Assembly: GCA_963758555.1 (NCBI GenBank)
Contig: CAVWVW010000003.1
Location: forward strand, 1,054,001-1,118,000
Length of the DNA stretch: 64,000 bases
Direction of reading: 5' to 3'
Source of the DNA: CAIUMH01 sp963758555
GTDB taxonomy: Bacteria; Actinomycetota; Acidimicrobiia; Acidimicrobiales; RAAP-2
Position numbers and translations under genes: made by a program. Shown one piece after another: positions 53,078 through 60,272 of the stretch; position 1 is the first letter of the stretch, and each line of letters opens with the position of its first letter. The notes under the pieces were generated by a model that was not told the origin of the DNA, made no database searches, and saw nothing but the letters and a program-made list of their open reading frames with translations.

Positions 53078-54094
53078 GTGCGCATCCTCGCTGCGCCCGA
53101 CAAGATGCGCGGCACGCTCGATGCGGTCAGCTTCGCGAGCGCCATCGCTCGGGCCGGTCGAGCCCTCGGTCATGACGTCACCGAGGCGCCGATGAGCGAC
53201 GGCGGTGAGGGCTTCGCCGCCTGCTTCGGCGGCCACGAGCACTTCGTGGCGGTCACCGGGCCGTTGGGTGAAGTCGTGCGTGCCTCGTTCTTCCTCGGTG
53301 ACGGCTTCCTTGCCTCTCTCGAGAGCGCTGCTGGCGCGGGGCGAGCGCTGCTCCCCCACCCCACCGGAGAGCAGGTGGTGCTCGCCACCACCCGAGGCGT
53401 GGGCGAGCTCATCGTGGCAGCCGGCCGGGCCGGCGCCACCAGGGTGCTCGTGGGCTGCGGCGGCACGGCGACGACCGACGGTGGTCGAGGAGCGGTCGCG
53501 GCGATCGAGGACGCAGGGGGCCTCGGTGCGACTGCCCTGGTGGCGGCCACCGACGTGATGACCAGGTTCGTCGACGCCGCTGATCGCTTCGGGCCGCAGA
53601 AGGGGGCGACGCCGCCACAGGTCGAGCTGCTCGGCCGGCGTCTCTTCAGCGATGCTGCGTTCTACGAGGAGACCTTCGGCGTCGACGTGACCGCGCTCGA
53701 TCGAGCGGGTGCCGCAGGCGGGCTCGCCGGTGGCCTCGCCGCGCTCGGGGCTGAGCTGCGCTCCGGTTTCGACCTCGTCGCCGAGCATCGAGGCCTCGCT
53801 CGCATCGCCGCGGCCACGCAGCTCGTGGTCACCGGAGAGGGGTCGCTCGATGCGACCACCTTGGAGGGCAAGACCATCTCGTCGTTGCTCGGGATGCTGA
53901 GCCCGTGGTGTCCCGTGCTCCTGGTCTGCGGCACCGTCGACGCCGCAGCGCTCAGCGCACTGCGCGCTGGCCGCCCCGGTCCGGTGCTCTGCTGCGATCT
54001 CTCGGAGCGCTTCGGCGAGCGGTCCCTCACCGACACCGAGCACCTGGTGGAGGAGTCGGTCCGAGAGGCCTTGGCGTCACGCTCGCTTGGTTAG
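53078..54094 (+). CDS. Glycerate kinase (GlxK/GarK family)
   Basis: 338 residues. DKMRGTLDAVSFASAIARAGRALGHDVTEAPMSDGGEGF is the family start, followed by GCGGTATTDGGRGA, ATDVMTRF-DAADRFGPQKGATPPQVELL and LVVTGEGSLDATTLEGKT. It phosphorylates D-glycerate with ATP. It starts six bases after the FKBP stop, so the two are probably co-transcribed. The family covers both 2- and 3-phosphoglycerate-forming enzymes. Confidence 0.9.
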   Translation: MRILAAPDKMRGTLDAVSFASAIARAGRALGHDVTEAPMSDGGEGFAACFGGHEHFVAVTGPLGEVVRASFFLGDGFLASLESAAGAGRALLPHPTGEQVVLATTRGVGELIVAAGRAGATRVLVGCGGTATTDGGRGAVAAIEDAGGLGATALVAATDVMTRFVDAADRFGPQKGATPPQVELLGRRLFSDAAFYEETFGVDVTALDRAGAAGGLAGGLAALGAELRSGFDLVAEHRGLARIAAATQLVVTGEGSLDATTLEGKTISSLLGMLSPWCPVLLVCGTVDAAALSALRAGRPGPVLCCDLSERFGERSLTDTEHLVEESVREALASRSLG

Positions 54095-54723
54095 GAATTC
54101 GGTTGGGAGAGCAGCAGCTGGAGATCGGTGATCTTGGCACCGCACAGCTCGATGAGCCGGTTGAGGCGCACGTCGGTGTCCTCGGTCTCCAAGAGGCGCT
54201 GGGCGTCGTAGAGCCCGAGGGGAGCAAAGGCACAGACCATCCAGGCATCGACCGCAGGATCGCCGCACAGCTCGATCTCGATGGGGCAGCACGGTCCGTC
54301 GGCCAGCTCTGAGAGGAGCATCCGAACCCGACGAACCCCGGCGGCCGCTTTGGTGAGCAGCTCAGGGTCGGGCAGAGCAGGAGGTTCGAGCAGCTCGACC
54401 GCAGCCATGGGATAGGGGTCGTCAGGCAGCCACTCGACCACCCGAAAGCGCTCGACGCCGCGAGAGACCAGCAGGGAGCGGCCGTCTTCGAACGGCACCA
54501 CCATCTGGATCGTTGCCAAGGTGCCGGTGCTGCAGCGCTGGTCTCCCCCGCCCACCTCAGAGCCGGCCGAGATCAGCACCGTGCCGAAGGTCCCGTCTTG
54601 GGCGGTGACGTCATCGATCATCGTGCGATAGCGCGGCTCGAAGACGTGCAGCGGCAGCTCGGCACAGGGGAAGAGCACCGCGGAGAGCGGGAACATCGCG
54701 ACGATCGTCGGTTCGGTGCTCAC
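54091..54723 (-). CDS. Lon N-terminal (LAN) domain protein
   Basis: 210 residues consisting of a Lon substrate-binding domain only: IVAMFPLSAVLFPCAELPLHVFEPRYRTMIDDVTAQDGTFGTVLI, then GTLATIQMVVPFEDGRSLLVSRGVERFRVVEWLPDDPYPMAAVELLE. No AAA+ or protease domain follows. Such stand-alone proteins are common and poorly characterised. The GTG at 54723 has TAGCCT six bases upstream. Its stop overlaps the glycerate kinase end on the other strand by four bases. Confidence 0.85.
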   Translation of the reverse strand: MSTEPTIVAMFPLSAVLFPCAELPLHVFEPRYRTMIDDVTAQDGTFGTVLISAGSEVGGGDQRCSTGTLATIQMVVPFEDGRSLLVSRGVERFRVVEWLPDDPYPMAAVELLEPPALPDPELLTKAAAGVRRVRMLLSELADGPCCPIEIELCGDPAVDAWMVCAFAPLGLYDAQRLLETEDTDVRLNRLIELCGAKITDLQLLLSQPNS

Positions 54724-54773
54724 ACGCTCAGGCTAGGGGTGACCATCGAAGAGCTGCCCGAAAGATGAAGCGG

Positions 54774-55199
54774 TCAGCCTCGCTCGGGCACAGACGCCGA
54801 CGCCGTGCCGAGGACCTTGACCTCGCCGTCTTGGTTGGCCAGGTTCACCTCGAGGTCGACGAGGTGGACGCCGCCCTCCTCGCGCACGGCGGTGACCGCC
54901 ACGTGGGTGACCAGCTCCTCATCGGGCCAGGTCTGTCGAGAGAAGCGGACGGAGTAGTCCACGAGGCGACCGATGCCGACGAAGTCGGTGATCGCCGAGG
55001 CCAAGAAGCCCATCGAGAACATCCCGTGACCGAAGACGCTGGGTTGGCCCGCCGCCTTCGCCAGGATCTCGTCGTGGTGCATCGGGTTGTAGTCCCCTGA
55101 CGCGCCGGCGTAGCGGACGAGATCGGTGCGCCGCAGCACGTGGCGACGCACCGGTGCCTCCTGACCCACGCTGAACTCATCGATGAAGGGTGCGCTCAT
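54774..55199 (-). CDS. MaoC-like hydratase, HadB-type
   Basis: 141 residues. The hydratase 2 motif is visible as YAGASGDYNPMHHDEILAKAAGQPSVFGHGMFSMGFLASAITDFVG, with the catalytic Asp (DYNPMH) and His. In mycobacteria HadB pairs with HadA or HadC to dehydrate beta-hydroxyacyl-ACP in long-chain fatty-acid elongation. Here a HadA-like gene lies directly upstream, 30 bases away, so a heterodimer is likely. The chain-length role is not known. Confidence 0.88.
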   Translation of the reverse strand: MSAPFIDEFSVGQEAPVRRHVLRRTDLVRYAGASGDYNPMHHDEILAKAAGQPSVFGHGMFSMGFLASAITDFVGIGRLVDYSVRFSRQTWPDEELVTHVAVTAVREEGGVHLVDLEVNLANQDGEVKVLGTASASVPERG

Positions 55200-55229
55200 G
55201 CTTCGTCCTTGCCTCTCGTGGCCACTGCG

Positions 55230-55743
55230 CTACTTGCGGTAGATGACGTTGAACCGGACCTCGACGACGGGCTCGCCGTTCGTGGTGTCCGACCACGCTT
55301 GCTCTTCGACGATGAACGACATCGTGCGACCGTTCGATTCCTTCTGGTACACGTTCACGATCGAGCCCACCCCGTGGAGCACGTCTCCTACGACGACGGG
55401 GCGATGGAAGTGGAAGGACTGCTCGCCGTGCAAGATGAGCCCGCCGTCTTCGAGCAGGGTGTCCAAGATCGACTGCACGCCACCTTCAAGGGTTCCTGCA
55501 CGCTCCTCGCGCGCTCGCCTGGATCTCGGGGAACGCACCCCAGTGAGCCATGACGAAGGGAAAGGTCGGCGCCACCGGGATGGCGTCGAAGCCGGCCTCC
55601 TTGGCCGCGGCGACCTCCCGGTAGACGGGGCTGTGGTCGAGGACGGAGCGGGCGAAGGTCGAAGCGGGTCCGCGCTCGACCACCACCGTGGTGTCCGATG
55701 TCCTCTGGCCGATCAAGCCGGTCAAGAACGCTTCGTCAACCAT
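55230..55743 (-). CDS. MaoC-like dehydratase N-terminal-type protein, HadA-type, apparent frameshift
   Basis: About 170 residues when joined near 55510. The first frame gives VDEAFLTGLIGQRTSDTTVVVERGPASTFARSVLDHSPVYRE and VAPTFPFVMAHWGAFPE. The second gives GGVQSILDTLLEDGGLILHGEQSFHFHRPVVVGDVLHGVGSIVNVYQKESNGRTMSFIVEEQAW. Together they match the HadA/FAS1-type non-catalytic hot-dog subunit. The ATG at 55743 follows AGAGAGGTCC. It is the first gene of a two-gene operon with the HadB-like gene. Confidence 0.83.
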
Positions 55744-55818
55744 GAGGGACCTCTCTCCGTGTGGATTCGTGGGCAAGGCTAGCGACTTCGTCCACCACGA
55801 GCATGGCGAACGGCGAGC

Positions 55819-56421
55819 TCAGCCGTCGAGGCGCCCGAGCTCAGCCAGCCGGTCGGCCAGCGCGAGGAAGGCACGGCCGCGGTGGCTGATCTGGTGCTTC
55901 TCGGCCGGCGTCATCTCGGCGAACGTGCGACCGTCTCCCTCGTCAGGCACGAAGAGGGGGTCGTAGCCAAAGCCGTTGGTCCCTCGGGGCTCGGTGGCGA
56001 TGCTCCCCGCCACCTCACCGGCAGCGAAGAGCTCGGTGCCGTCGGGGAACGAGGCGTAGGCAACCGTCGAGAAGCGTGCGGCACGATTCGTCTTGCCCGC
56101 CATCGCCCGAAGGAGCTTGTCGACGTTGTCGGCGTAGGTGGCGGACTCCCCGGCGTAGCGGGCCGAGTAGACACCGGGCGCACCGTCAAGCGCGTCCACC
56201 TCGAGACCGGTGTCGTCAGCGATCGCCGGCTTGCCAGTGGCCGCGGTGAGCGCCAGCGCCTTCAAGCGAGCGTTCGCCTCGAGCGTGTCTCCCGTCTCTT
56301 CGACGTCAGCCACGTCGCTCGGGCGATCGAGCAGCTCGACCTGGCCTCGTGTCGAGAGGATCGCGGCGATCTCGACGGCCTTGTCCTTGTTGTTGGTCGA
56401 GAGCACCACCTGGAGGGTCAT
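55819..56421 (-). CDS. rdgB: RdgB/HAM1 non-canonical purine NTP pyrophosphatase
   Basis: 200 residues. VVLSTNNKDKAVEIAAIL, GDTLEANARLKALALTAATGKPAIADDTGLEVDALDGAPGVYSARYAG, GTNGFGYDPLFVPDEGDGRTFAEM and EKHQISHRGRAFLAL are the hallmarks of the ITPase family. It removes dITP, ITP and XTP from the pool. The ATG overlaps the rph stop (ATGA), the common rph-rdgB arrangement. Confidence 0.96.
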   Translation of the reverse strand: MTLQVVLSTNNKDKAVEIAAILSTRGQVELLDRPSDVADVEETGDTLEANARLKALALTAATGKPAIADDTGLEVDALDGAPGVYSARYAGESATYADNVDKLLRAMAGKTNRAARFSTVAYASFPDGTELFAAGEVAGSIATEPRGTNGFGYDPLFVPDEGDGRTFAEMTPAEKHQISHRGRAFLALADRLAELGRLDG

Positions 56422-57179
56422 CGACGTCGAGGCTTCGGTGCAGTGGACAGGACATCAGCTTGGGCCGCCAGCAGCGTGGTGATGCCGCCCTCGGCCAAAC
56501 CGAGGAGTGAGTCGAGCTCCGAGCGAGAGAAGGCCAGCTGCTCGGCGGTCCCCTGGACCTCGACGAAGCGGCCGGCGCCGGTCATCACCACGTTCATGTC
56601 GACTTCGGCGCGCGAGTCCTCCTCGTAGGGAAGATCAAGCATGGGCACCCCGTCGATGATCCCGACCGACACTGCAGCCACGGCGTCGGTGAGAGGGTGG
56701 CTCGAGAGCTCGCCTTCGGCGAGCAAGCGGCTGCAGGCGTCGTGAAGCGCGACGTACGCACCGCAGATCGCGGCGGTCCTCGTGCCACCGTCAGCCTGGA
56801 GGACGTCGCAGTCGACCGTGATCTGACGCTCGCCGACGGCGACGAGGTCCGTCACCGCGCGCAACGAGCGGGCGATGAGGCGCTGGATCTCCTGGGTTCG
56901 GCCGGACTGCTTGCCCTTGGCCGCCTCACGGCTCGCCCGCTCTGGGGTCGACCCCGGCAGCATCGAGTACTCAGCGGTGACCCAGCCTTTACCCGAGCCG
57001 CGAAGCCACGGTGGGATCCGATCCTCGATCGACGCTGTGCACAGGACACGAGTCCTGCCCATCGAGACGAGCACCGAGCCTGCGGCGAAGACGGTGAAGT
57101 CCCGCTCGAAGCCCACGGTGCGCAGCTCGTCGATCTGGCGTCCGTCTGCCCGTGACGTCCTCTGCTCGGCGTCGCTCAT
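56418..57179 (-). CDS. rph: RNase PH
   Basis: 253 residues. FTVFAAGSVLVSMGRTRVLCTASIEDRIPPWLRGSGKGWVTAEYSMLPGSTPERA, RTQEIQRLIARSLRAV, TVDCDVLQADGGTRTAAICGAYVAL and VGIIDGVPMLDLPYEEDSRAEVDMNVVMTG match phosphorolytic RNase PH, which trims tRNA 3' ends. GAGGAGG precedes the ATG at 57179. It is co-transcribed with rdgB. tmRNA and tRNAs without an encoded CCA occur in the same window and are possible substrates. Confidence 0.96.
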   Translation of the reverse strand: MSDAEQRTSRADGRQIDELRTVGFERDFTVFAAGSVLVSMGRTRVLCTASIEDRIPPWLRGSGKGWVTAEYSMLPGSTPERASREAAKGKQSGRTQEIQRLIARSLRAVTDLVAVGERQITVDCDVLQADGGTRTAAICGAYVALHDACSRLLAEGELSSHPLTDAVAAVSVGIIDGVPMLDLPYEEDSRAEVDMNVVMTGAGRFVEVQGTAEQLAFSRSELDSLLGLAEGGITTLLAAQADVLSTAPKPRRR

Positions 57180-57242
57180 CTTCGATGTGCCTCCTCGGCG
57201 GTGCTCGGTCCCATGGTGCGGGAACGAGCCAGCCTAGAAGCC

Positions 57243-58208
57243 CTAGAAGTAGATGACCTGCTTGGCTCGCTCGACGACGGTGTCGAGGTCATCGGTCCAC
57301 GCCCCCGTCGACAGGTACTTCCAGCCATCGTCGCAGACGATGGTCACGATCGTGGCGCTCTGGCCTGCAGGGATCTGGTTGGCGCAGCGGACGGCCCCGG
57401 CCATGATCGCTCCCGACGAGATGCCGACGAACAGACCGAGGTCGGTCATGCGTCTCGTCCACTCGATCGACTCGCGAGGGCGGATCACGGTCTTTCGATC
57501 AAGGATCTCGGCACCACCGAGATCAGCGAAGATCGGTGGGATGTAGCCGTCATCGAGGTTGCGCAGGCCGTCGACCATCTCGCCAGTGGGCGGCTCGATG
57601 GCCCAGATCTCGATGTCAGGGTTCTGCTCCTTGAGGTAGCGGCCCACGCCGAGCAGGGTGCCTGAGGTGCCGAGCCCGGCTACGAAGTGGGTGACCTCCG
57701 GGCAGTCAGCCCAGATCTCAGGACCGGTGTGCTTGTAGTGCGCCGCCGGGTTGGCTGGGTTGGCGTATTGGTAGAGGAAGACCCACTCGGGGTTGGCCTC
57801 GGCCAGCTCGCGGGCCATGCGCACCGCGCCGTTCGACCCCTCGGAGCCAGGCGACTCGATGATCTCGGCTCCGAAGACCTCGAGGAGCTGGCGACGCTCG
57901 ATCGAGACGTTGGTCGGGAGCACGACCTTGAGGTGGTAGCCCTTCAGCCGACAGACCATGGCAAGGGCGATGCCGGTGTTGCCCGACGACGGCTCGATGA
58001 GGATCTGGTCGGGCTTGCCCGGCACCAAGATCCCCTCAGCCTCGGCGGCTTCGACCAGGCTGAGCGCGACACGGTCCTTGACCGAGCCTGCGGGGTTGCG
58101 CCCTTCGAGCTTGGCCACGATCTGGACATCGGGGTTCGGGCTGAGGGCCGAGACGTCGACCATGGGTGTCGATCCGATGAGCTCGAGGACCGAGGCGTAG
58201 CGGGTCAC
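57243..58208 (-). CDS. cysM: CysM, O-phosphoserine/CysO-thiocarboxylate-dependent cysteine synthase
   Basis: 321 residues. The PLP lysine is near residue 44 in NPAGSVKDRVALS, with EPSSGNTGIALAM, LLEVFGAEIIESPGSEGSN, HFVAGLGTSGTLLGVGRYL and ALRNMDEG-like GLRNLDDGY. From memory the sequence follows mycobacterial CysM closely, including the Arg linked there to O-phosphoserine recognition. It ends DGWKYLSTGAWTDDLDTVVERAKQVIYF. The GTG start overlaps the cysO stop (GTGA). It takes sulfur from the CysO thiocarboxylate. Confidence 0.92.
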   Translation of the reverse strand: MTRYASVLELIGSTPMVDVSALSPNPDVQIVAKLEGRNPAGSVKDRVALSLVEAAEAEGILVPGKPDQILIEPSSGNTGIALAMVCRLKGYHLKVVLPTNVSIERRQLLEVFGAEIIESPGSEGSNGAVRMARELAEANPEWVFLYQYANPANPAAHYKHTGPEIWADCPEVTHFVAGLGTSGTLLGVGRYLKEQNPDIEIWAIEPPTGEMVDGLRNLDDGYIPPIFADLGGAEILDRKTVIRPRESIEWTRRMTDLGLFVGISSGAIMAGAVRCANQIPAGQSATIVTIVCDDGWKYLSTGAWTDDLDTVVERAKQVIYF

Positions 58209-58504
58209 GAGCGCAGGATGACCGTGCCAGCTCCACCGGCGACGGCAGGGAGGATCGAGATCTCGTCACCGTCCTTGACCGGCGTGTCGAGCTGCTGGAG
58301 GTAGCGGACGTCGTCGTCGTTGATGTAGATGTTCACGAACTTGTTGAGCGAGCCCTCGTCGCTGATGACCTGACCGCTGAGGCCAGGGTGCTGGTCCACC
58401 ACGGTCGAGAGCACCTCGCCGATGGTCGAGCCTTCGATCTCGAGGACGGCAGCGCCTCCCGCGTGGGCACGTAGGACGTTGGGCAGCCGAACTGACACAG
58501 ACAT
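58205..58504 (-). CDS. cysO: CysO-type sulfur carrier protein (MoaD/ThiS fold) with a C-terminal tail
   Basis: 99 residues. VSVRLPNVLRAHAGGAAVLEIEGSTIGEVLSTVVDQHP, then KFVNIYINDDDVRYLQQLDTPVKDGDEISILPAVAGG matches CysO closely. In CysO the protein ends at the Gly-Gly whose carboxylate becomes the thiocarboxylate. Here eight residues (AGTVILRS) follow GG, so processing would be needed before sulfur loading. No single-base shift at that point creates a stop after GG. GAGGAGG precedes the ATG at 58504. An operator-like repeat lies upstream. Confidence 0.93.
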   Translation of the reverse strand: MSVSVRLPNVLRAHAGGAAVLEIEGSTIGEVLSTVVDQHPGLSGQVISDEGSLNKFVNIYINDDDVRYLQQLDTPVKDGDEISILPAVAGGAGTVILRS

Positions 58505-58547
58505 CGCTGGGACCTCCTCAAGGAGCGGGCGCTCGCCGGCTCGAAAC

Positions 58548-58570
58548 CTGACCTTGCTGGTCAGATATTA
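58548..58570 (-). promoter_or_regulatory. Inverted repeat and -10 hexamer upstream of cysO
   Basis: CTGACC-ttgct-GGTCAG (58548-58564) directly adjoins ATATTA (58565-58570), which on the minus strand reads TAATAT, a good -10. A repressor on the repeat would cover the transcription start, about 44 bases before the cysO start codon. No clear -35 was found. The cognate regulator is not identifiable here. Confidence 0.5.
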
Positions 58571-58595
58571 CCGGGCGAGCAGACCGCCGGAGCGC

Positions 58596-59132
58596 TCAGT
58601 CCCCCTGAGCCACCTTGGAGGGTCGATAGCACGCGGCCAGCTGCAGGAACGCGCCGCCAATTCCGGCCACTGCGGCGATGATCAGCCCGACCGCGGGCTT
58701 GACGTGCCAGAACTTGACCGCATGGTCGAGCGACCAGGCTCCCGCGCCCAGGCCTCCAAGAGCGATCGCCACCACGGCGACGGTGAGGCAGTACTCGTAG
58801 CCCTCACCGGGGTTGAAGATGAAGAAGCCGTTCTTGCGGTGCACGGTCACGATCGCCACGATCATGACGGACGCCAACCCGGCGCAGGCCAGCGGCGTGA
58901 AGAGCCCAAGCATCAGCAAGATGCCGGAGCCCACCTCAGTCAACGCCGCTGCCCAAGCGTTCGGAACACCAGGGCGCACGCCGATCGACTCGAACCACGC
59001 GGCCGTCCCTGGGATCTTGCCGCCACCGGTGATCTTGCGATAGCCGTGCATGAAGATCATGAAGCCGAGCATCACGCGGATGGCCAGCAGCGAGATGTTG
59101 ATCGCCACCAGCGAGCTGAAGTGGATGTCCAT
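58596..59132 (-). CDS. DoxX-family membrane protein
   Basis: 178 residues with four to five helices. LLAIRVMLGFMIFMHGYRKITGGGKIPGTAAWFESIGVRPGVPNAWAAALTEVGSGILLMLGLFTPLACAGLASVMIVAIVTVHRKNGFF is the standard DoxX pattern, including the G-x-K region and the HRKNGFF loop. DoxX relatives take part in thiosulfate:quinone oxidation in archaea and in redox stress complexes in mycobacteria; the role here is not known. It lies between mec and cysO, all on the same strand. Confidence 0.88.
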   Translation of the reverse strand: MDIHFSSLVAINISLLAIRVMLGFMIFMHGYRKITGGGKIPGTAAWFESIGVRPGVPNAWAAALTEVGSGILLMLGLFTPLACAGLASVMIVAIVTVHRKNGFFIFNPGEGYEYCLTVAVVAIALGGLGAGAWSLDHAVKFWHVKPAVGLIIAAVAGIGGAFLQLAACYRPSKVAQGD

Positions 59133-59220
59133 GGAAGGTGTGCTCCTCGAGAAGGGCCGACTGGCTGTCTTCGGAGCCTACCGGCACCCCTCGCGGAGGC
59201 GGTGGTTCTCCCTCCATAGC

Positions 59221-59631
59221 TCAGCGAAGCTCGAGCTGCTCCTCGGTCACCTCGCCGTCGACGATGCGGAAGCTGCGAATGGCCGGCGAGGTGTCCCGCA
59301 GCGACACGATCACGTAGTGCCACGTCGGATCGGGCGCTTGGCTCACGTCGGTCGGCGAGGGATAGGCCTCTGAGTGGGTGTGCGAGTGGAAGACACCGAG
59401 CAGCGAGCTGCCCTTGGCCTCGGCGGCACGGTCGGCTCTCAGGTGCGCCTTCGGATCCAAGGTGTAGAGCATCGCCGAGGCTGCCAGGTTGTCCGCGAGG
59501 TAGAGGTCGTCGACCCGCTCGGCCTCGGCATCACCTCCGAGGAGACCGCACGCCTCCAACGGGTGCTGGCGGAGGCAGTGCGCCACCATCTCTTCAGCCA
59601 ACGAACGCGTGAGGACCAGCACGGCGGCCAC
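59221..59631 (-). CDS. mec: Mec-type JAMM metalloprotease (CysO-cysteine peptidase)
   Basis: About 136 residues. The JAMM zinc site is complete: Glu in HPLEACGLLGGD, then FHSHTHSEAYPSPTD with the HxHx(7)S-x-x-D pattern. HYVIVSLRDTSPAIRSFRIVDGEVTEEQLEL matches mycobacterial Mec, which releases cysteine from the CysO-cysteine adduct. The frame is open to 59760, but that part overlaps smpB on the other strand, so I place the start at a GTG near 59631. It may also trim the C-terminal tail of CysO. Confidence 0.88.
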   Translation of the reverse strand: MAAVLVLTRSLAEEMVAHCLRQHPLEACGLLGGDAEAERVDDLYLADNLAASAMLYTLDPKAHLRADRAAEAKGSSLLGVFHSHTHSEAYPSPTDVSQAPDPTWHYVIVSLRDTSPAIRSFRIVDGEVTEEQLELR

Positions 59632-59674
59632 GCTAGCGAACAGCCTCCGCCCCTTGGCCCGGTACCCTCTGACC

Positions 59675-60193
59675 ATGGCGCAGGCCAAGAAGACCAAGGC
59701 CAAGCGAGACGCGAAGAAGGCTGAGCCGGCCGGCGACAGGACGGTGGCCACCAACCGCAAAGCACGCCACGACTACGACATCTTGGAATCCACCGAGTGC
59801 GGCATCGTGCTCCAGGGCTCTGAGGTCAAATCGCTCCGCGAGGGCAAGGCGCAGCTGGCCGACGCCTACGCCCGCGTCGACGGTGGCGAGCTGTGGCTCT
59901 TCGGGCTCCACATCCCGCCGTGGCGCTTCGCCTCGGGCTTCGGTGGCCACGACCCCGATCGACGAAGAAAGCTCTTGGTCCACCGGCACCAGATCGACGA
60001 GTTCGTGGGCAAGACCCAGACCCAGCCGCTCACGCTGGTCCCGCTCAAGCTCTACTTCCATGAAGGCAAGGCCAAGGTCGAGCTGGGCCTGGCTCGTGGT
60101 CGAAAGCTCTACGACAAGCGTCGCGCCATCATGGAGCGAGAGGTCAAGCGAGAAGCGGAGCGAGCCGTGCGCGAGCAGACCCGATGGGGTTGA
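59675..60193 (+). CDS. smpB: SmpB, tmRNA-binding protein
   Basis: 172 residues. RTVATNRKARHDYDILESTECGIVLQGSEVKSLREGKAQLADAYARVDGGELWLFGLHI and LVHRHQIDEFVGKTQTQPLTLVPLKLYFHEGKAKVELGLARGRKLYDKRRAIMEREVKREAERA are standard SmpB, with a slightly long Lys-rich N-terminus. It delivers tmRNA to stalled ribosomes. The ATG at 59675 is six bases after TACCCT, a leaderless arrangement. The tmRNA gene itself lies 3.5 kb downstream on the same strand. Confidence 0.96.
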   Translation: MAQAKKTKAKRDAKKAEPAGDRTVATNRKARHDYDILESTECGIVLQGSEVKSLREGKAQLADAYARVDGGELWLFGLHIPPWRFASGFGGHDPDRRRKLLVHRHQIDEFVGKTQTQPLTLVPLKLYFHEGKAKVELGLARGRKLYDKRRAIMEREVKREAERAVREQTRWG

Positions 60194-60248
60194 GGAGCGC
60201 AGCGGCGTTCGTTGCAGGATCGTCACGTCTCGTAATGCGCAAGAAACA

Positions 60249-60269
60249 GTCAGCGCCTACCGTGCTGAC
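60249..60269 (+). promoter_or_regulatory. Inverted repeat around the predicted -10 of the ATP-grasp operon
   Basis: GTCAGC (60249-60254) and GCTGAC (60264-60269) flank nine bases that include TACCGT, a TAnnnT-type -10. The ATG follows at 60273. Just upstream, GTAAT-gcgcaa-GAAAC (60232-60247) differs by one base from the GTnAC-n6-GnAAC pattern of actinobacterial GlnR sites. Both are short and could be chance. Confidence 0.4.
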
Positions 60270-60272
60270 AGC

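Noticed and set aside
52607..54043. A 478-codon minus-strand open frame
   Set aside because: It is antisense to the FKBP and glycerate kinase genes and has the Gly/Arg/Asp-rich composition of a shadow frame in GC-rich DNA.
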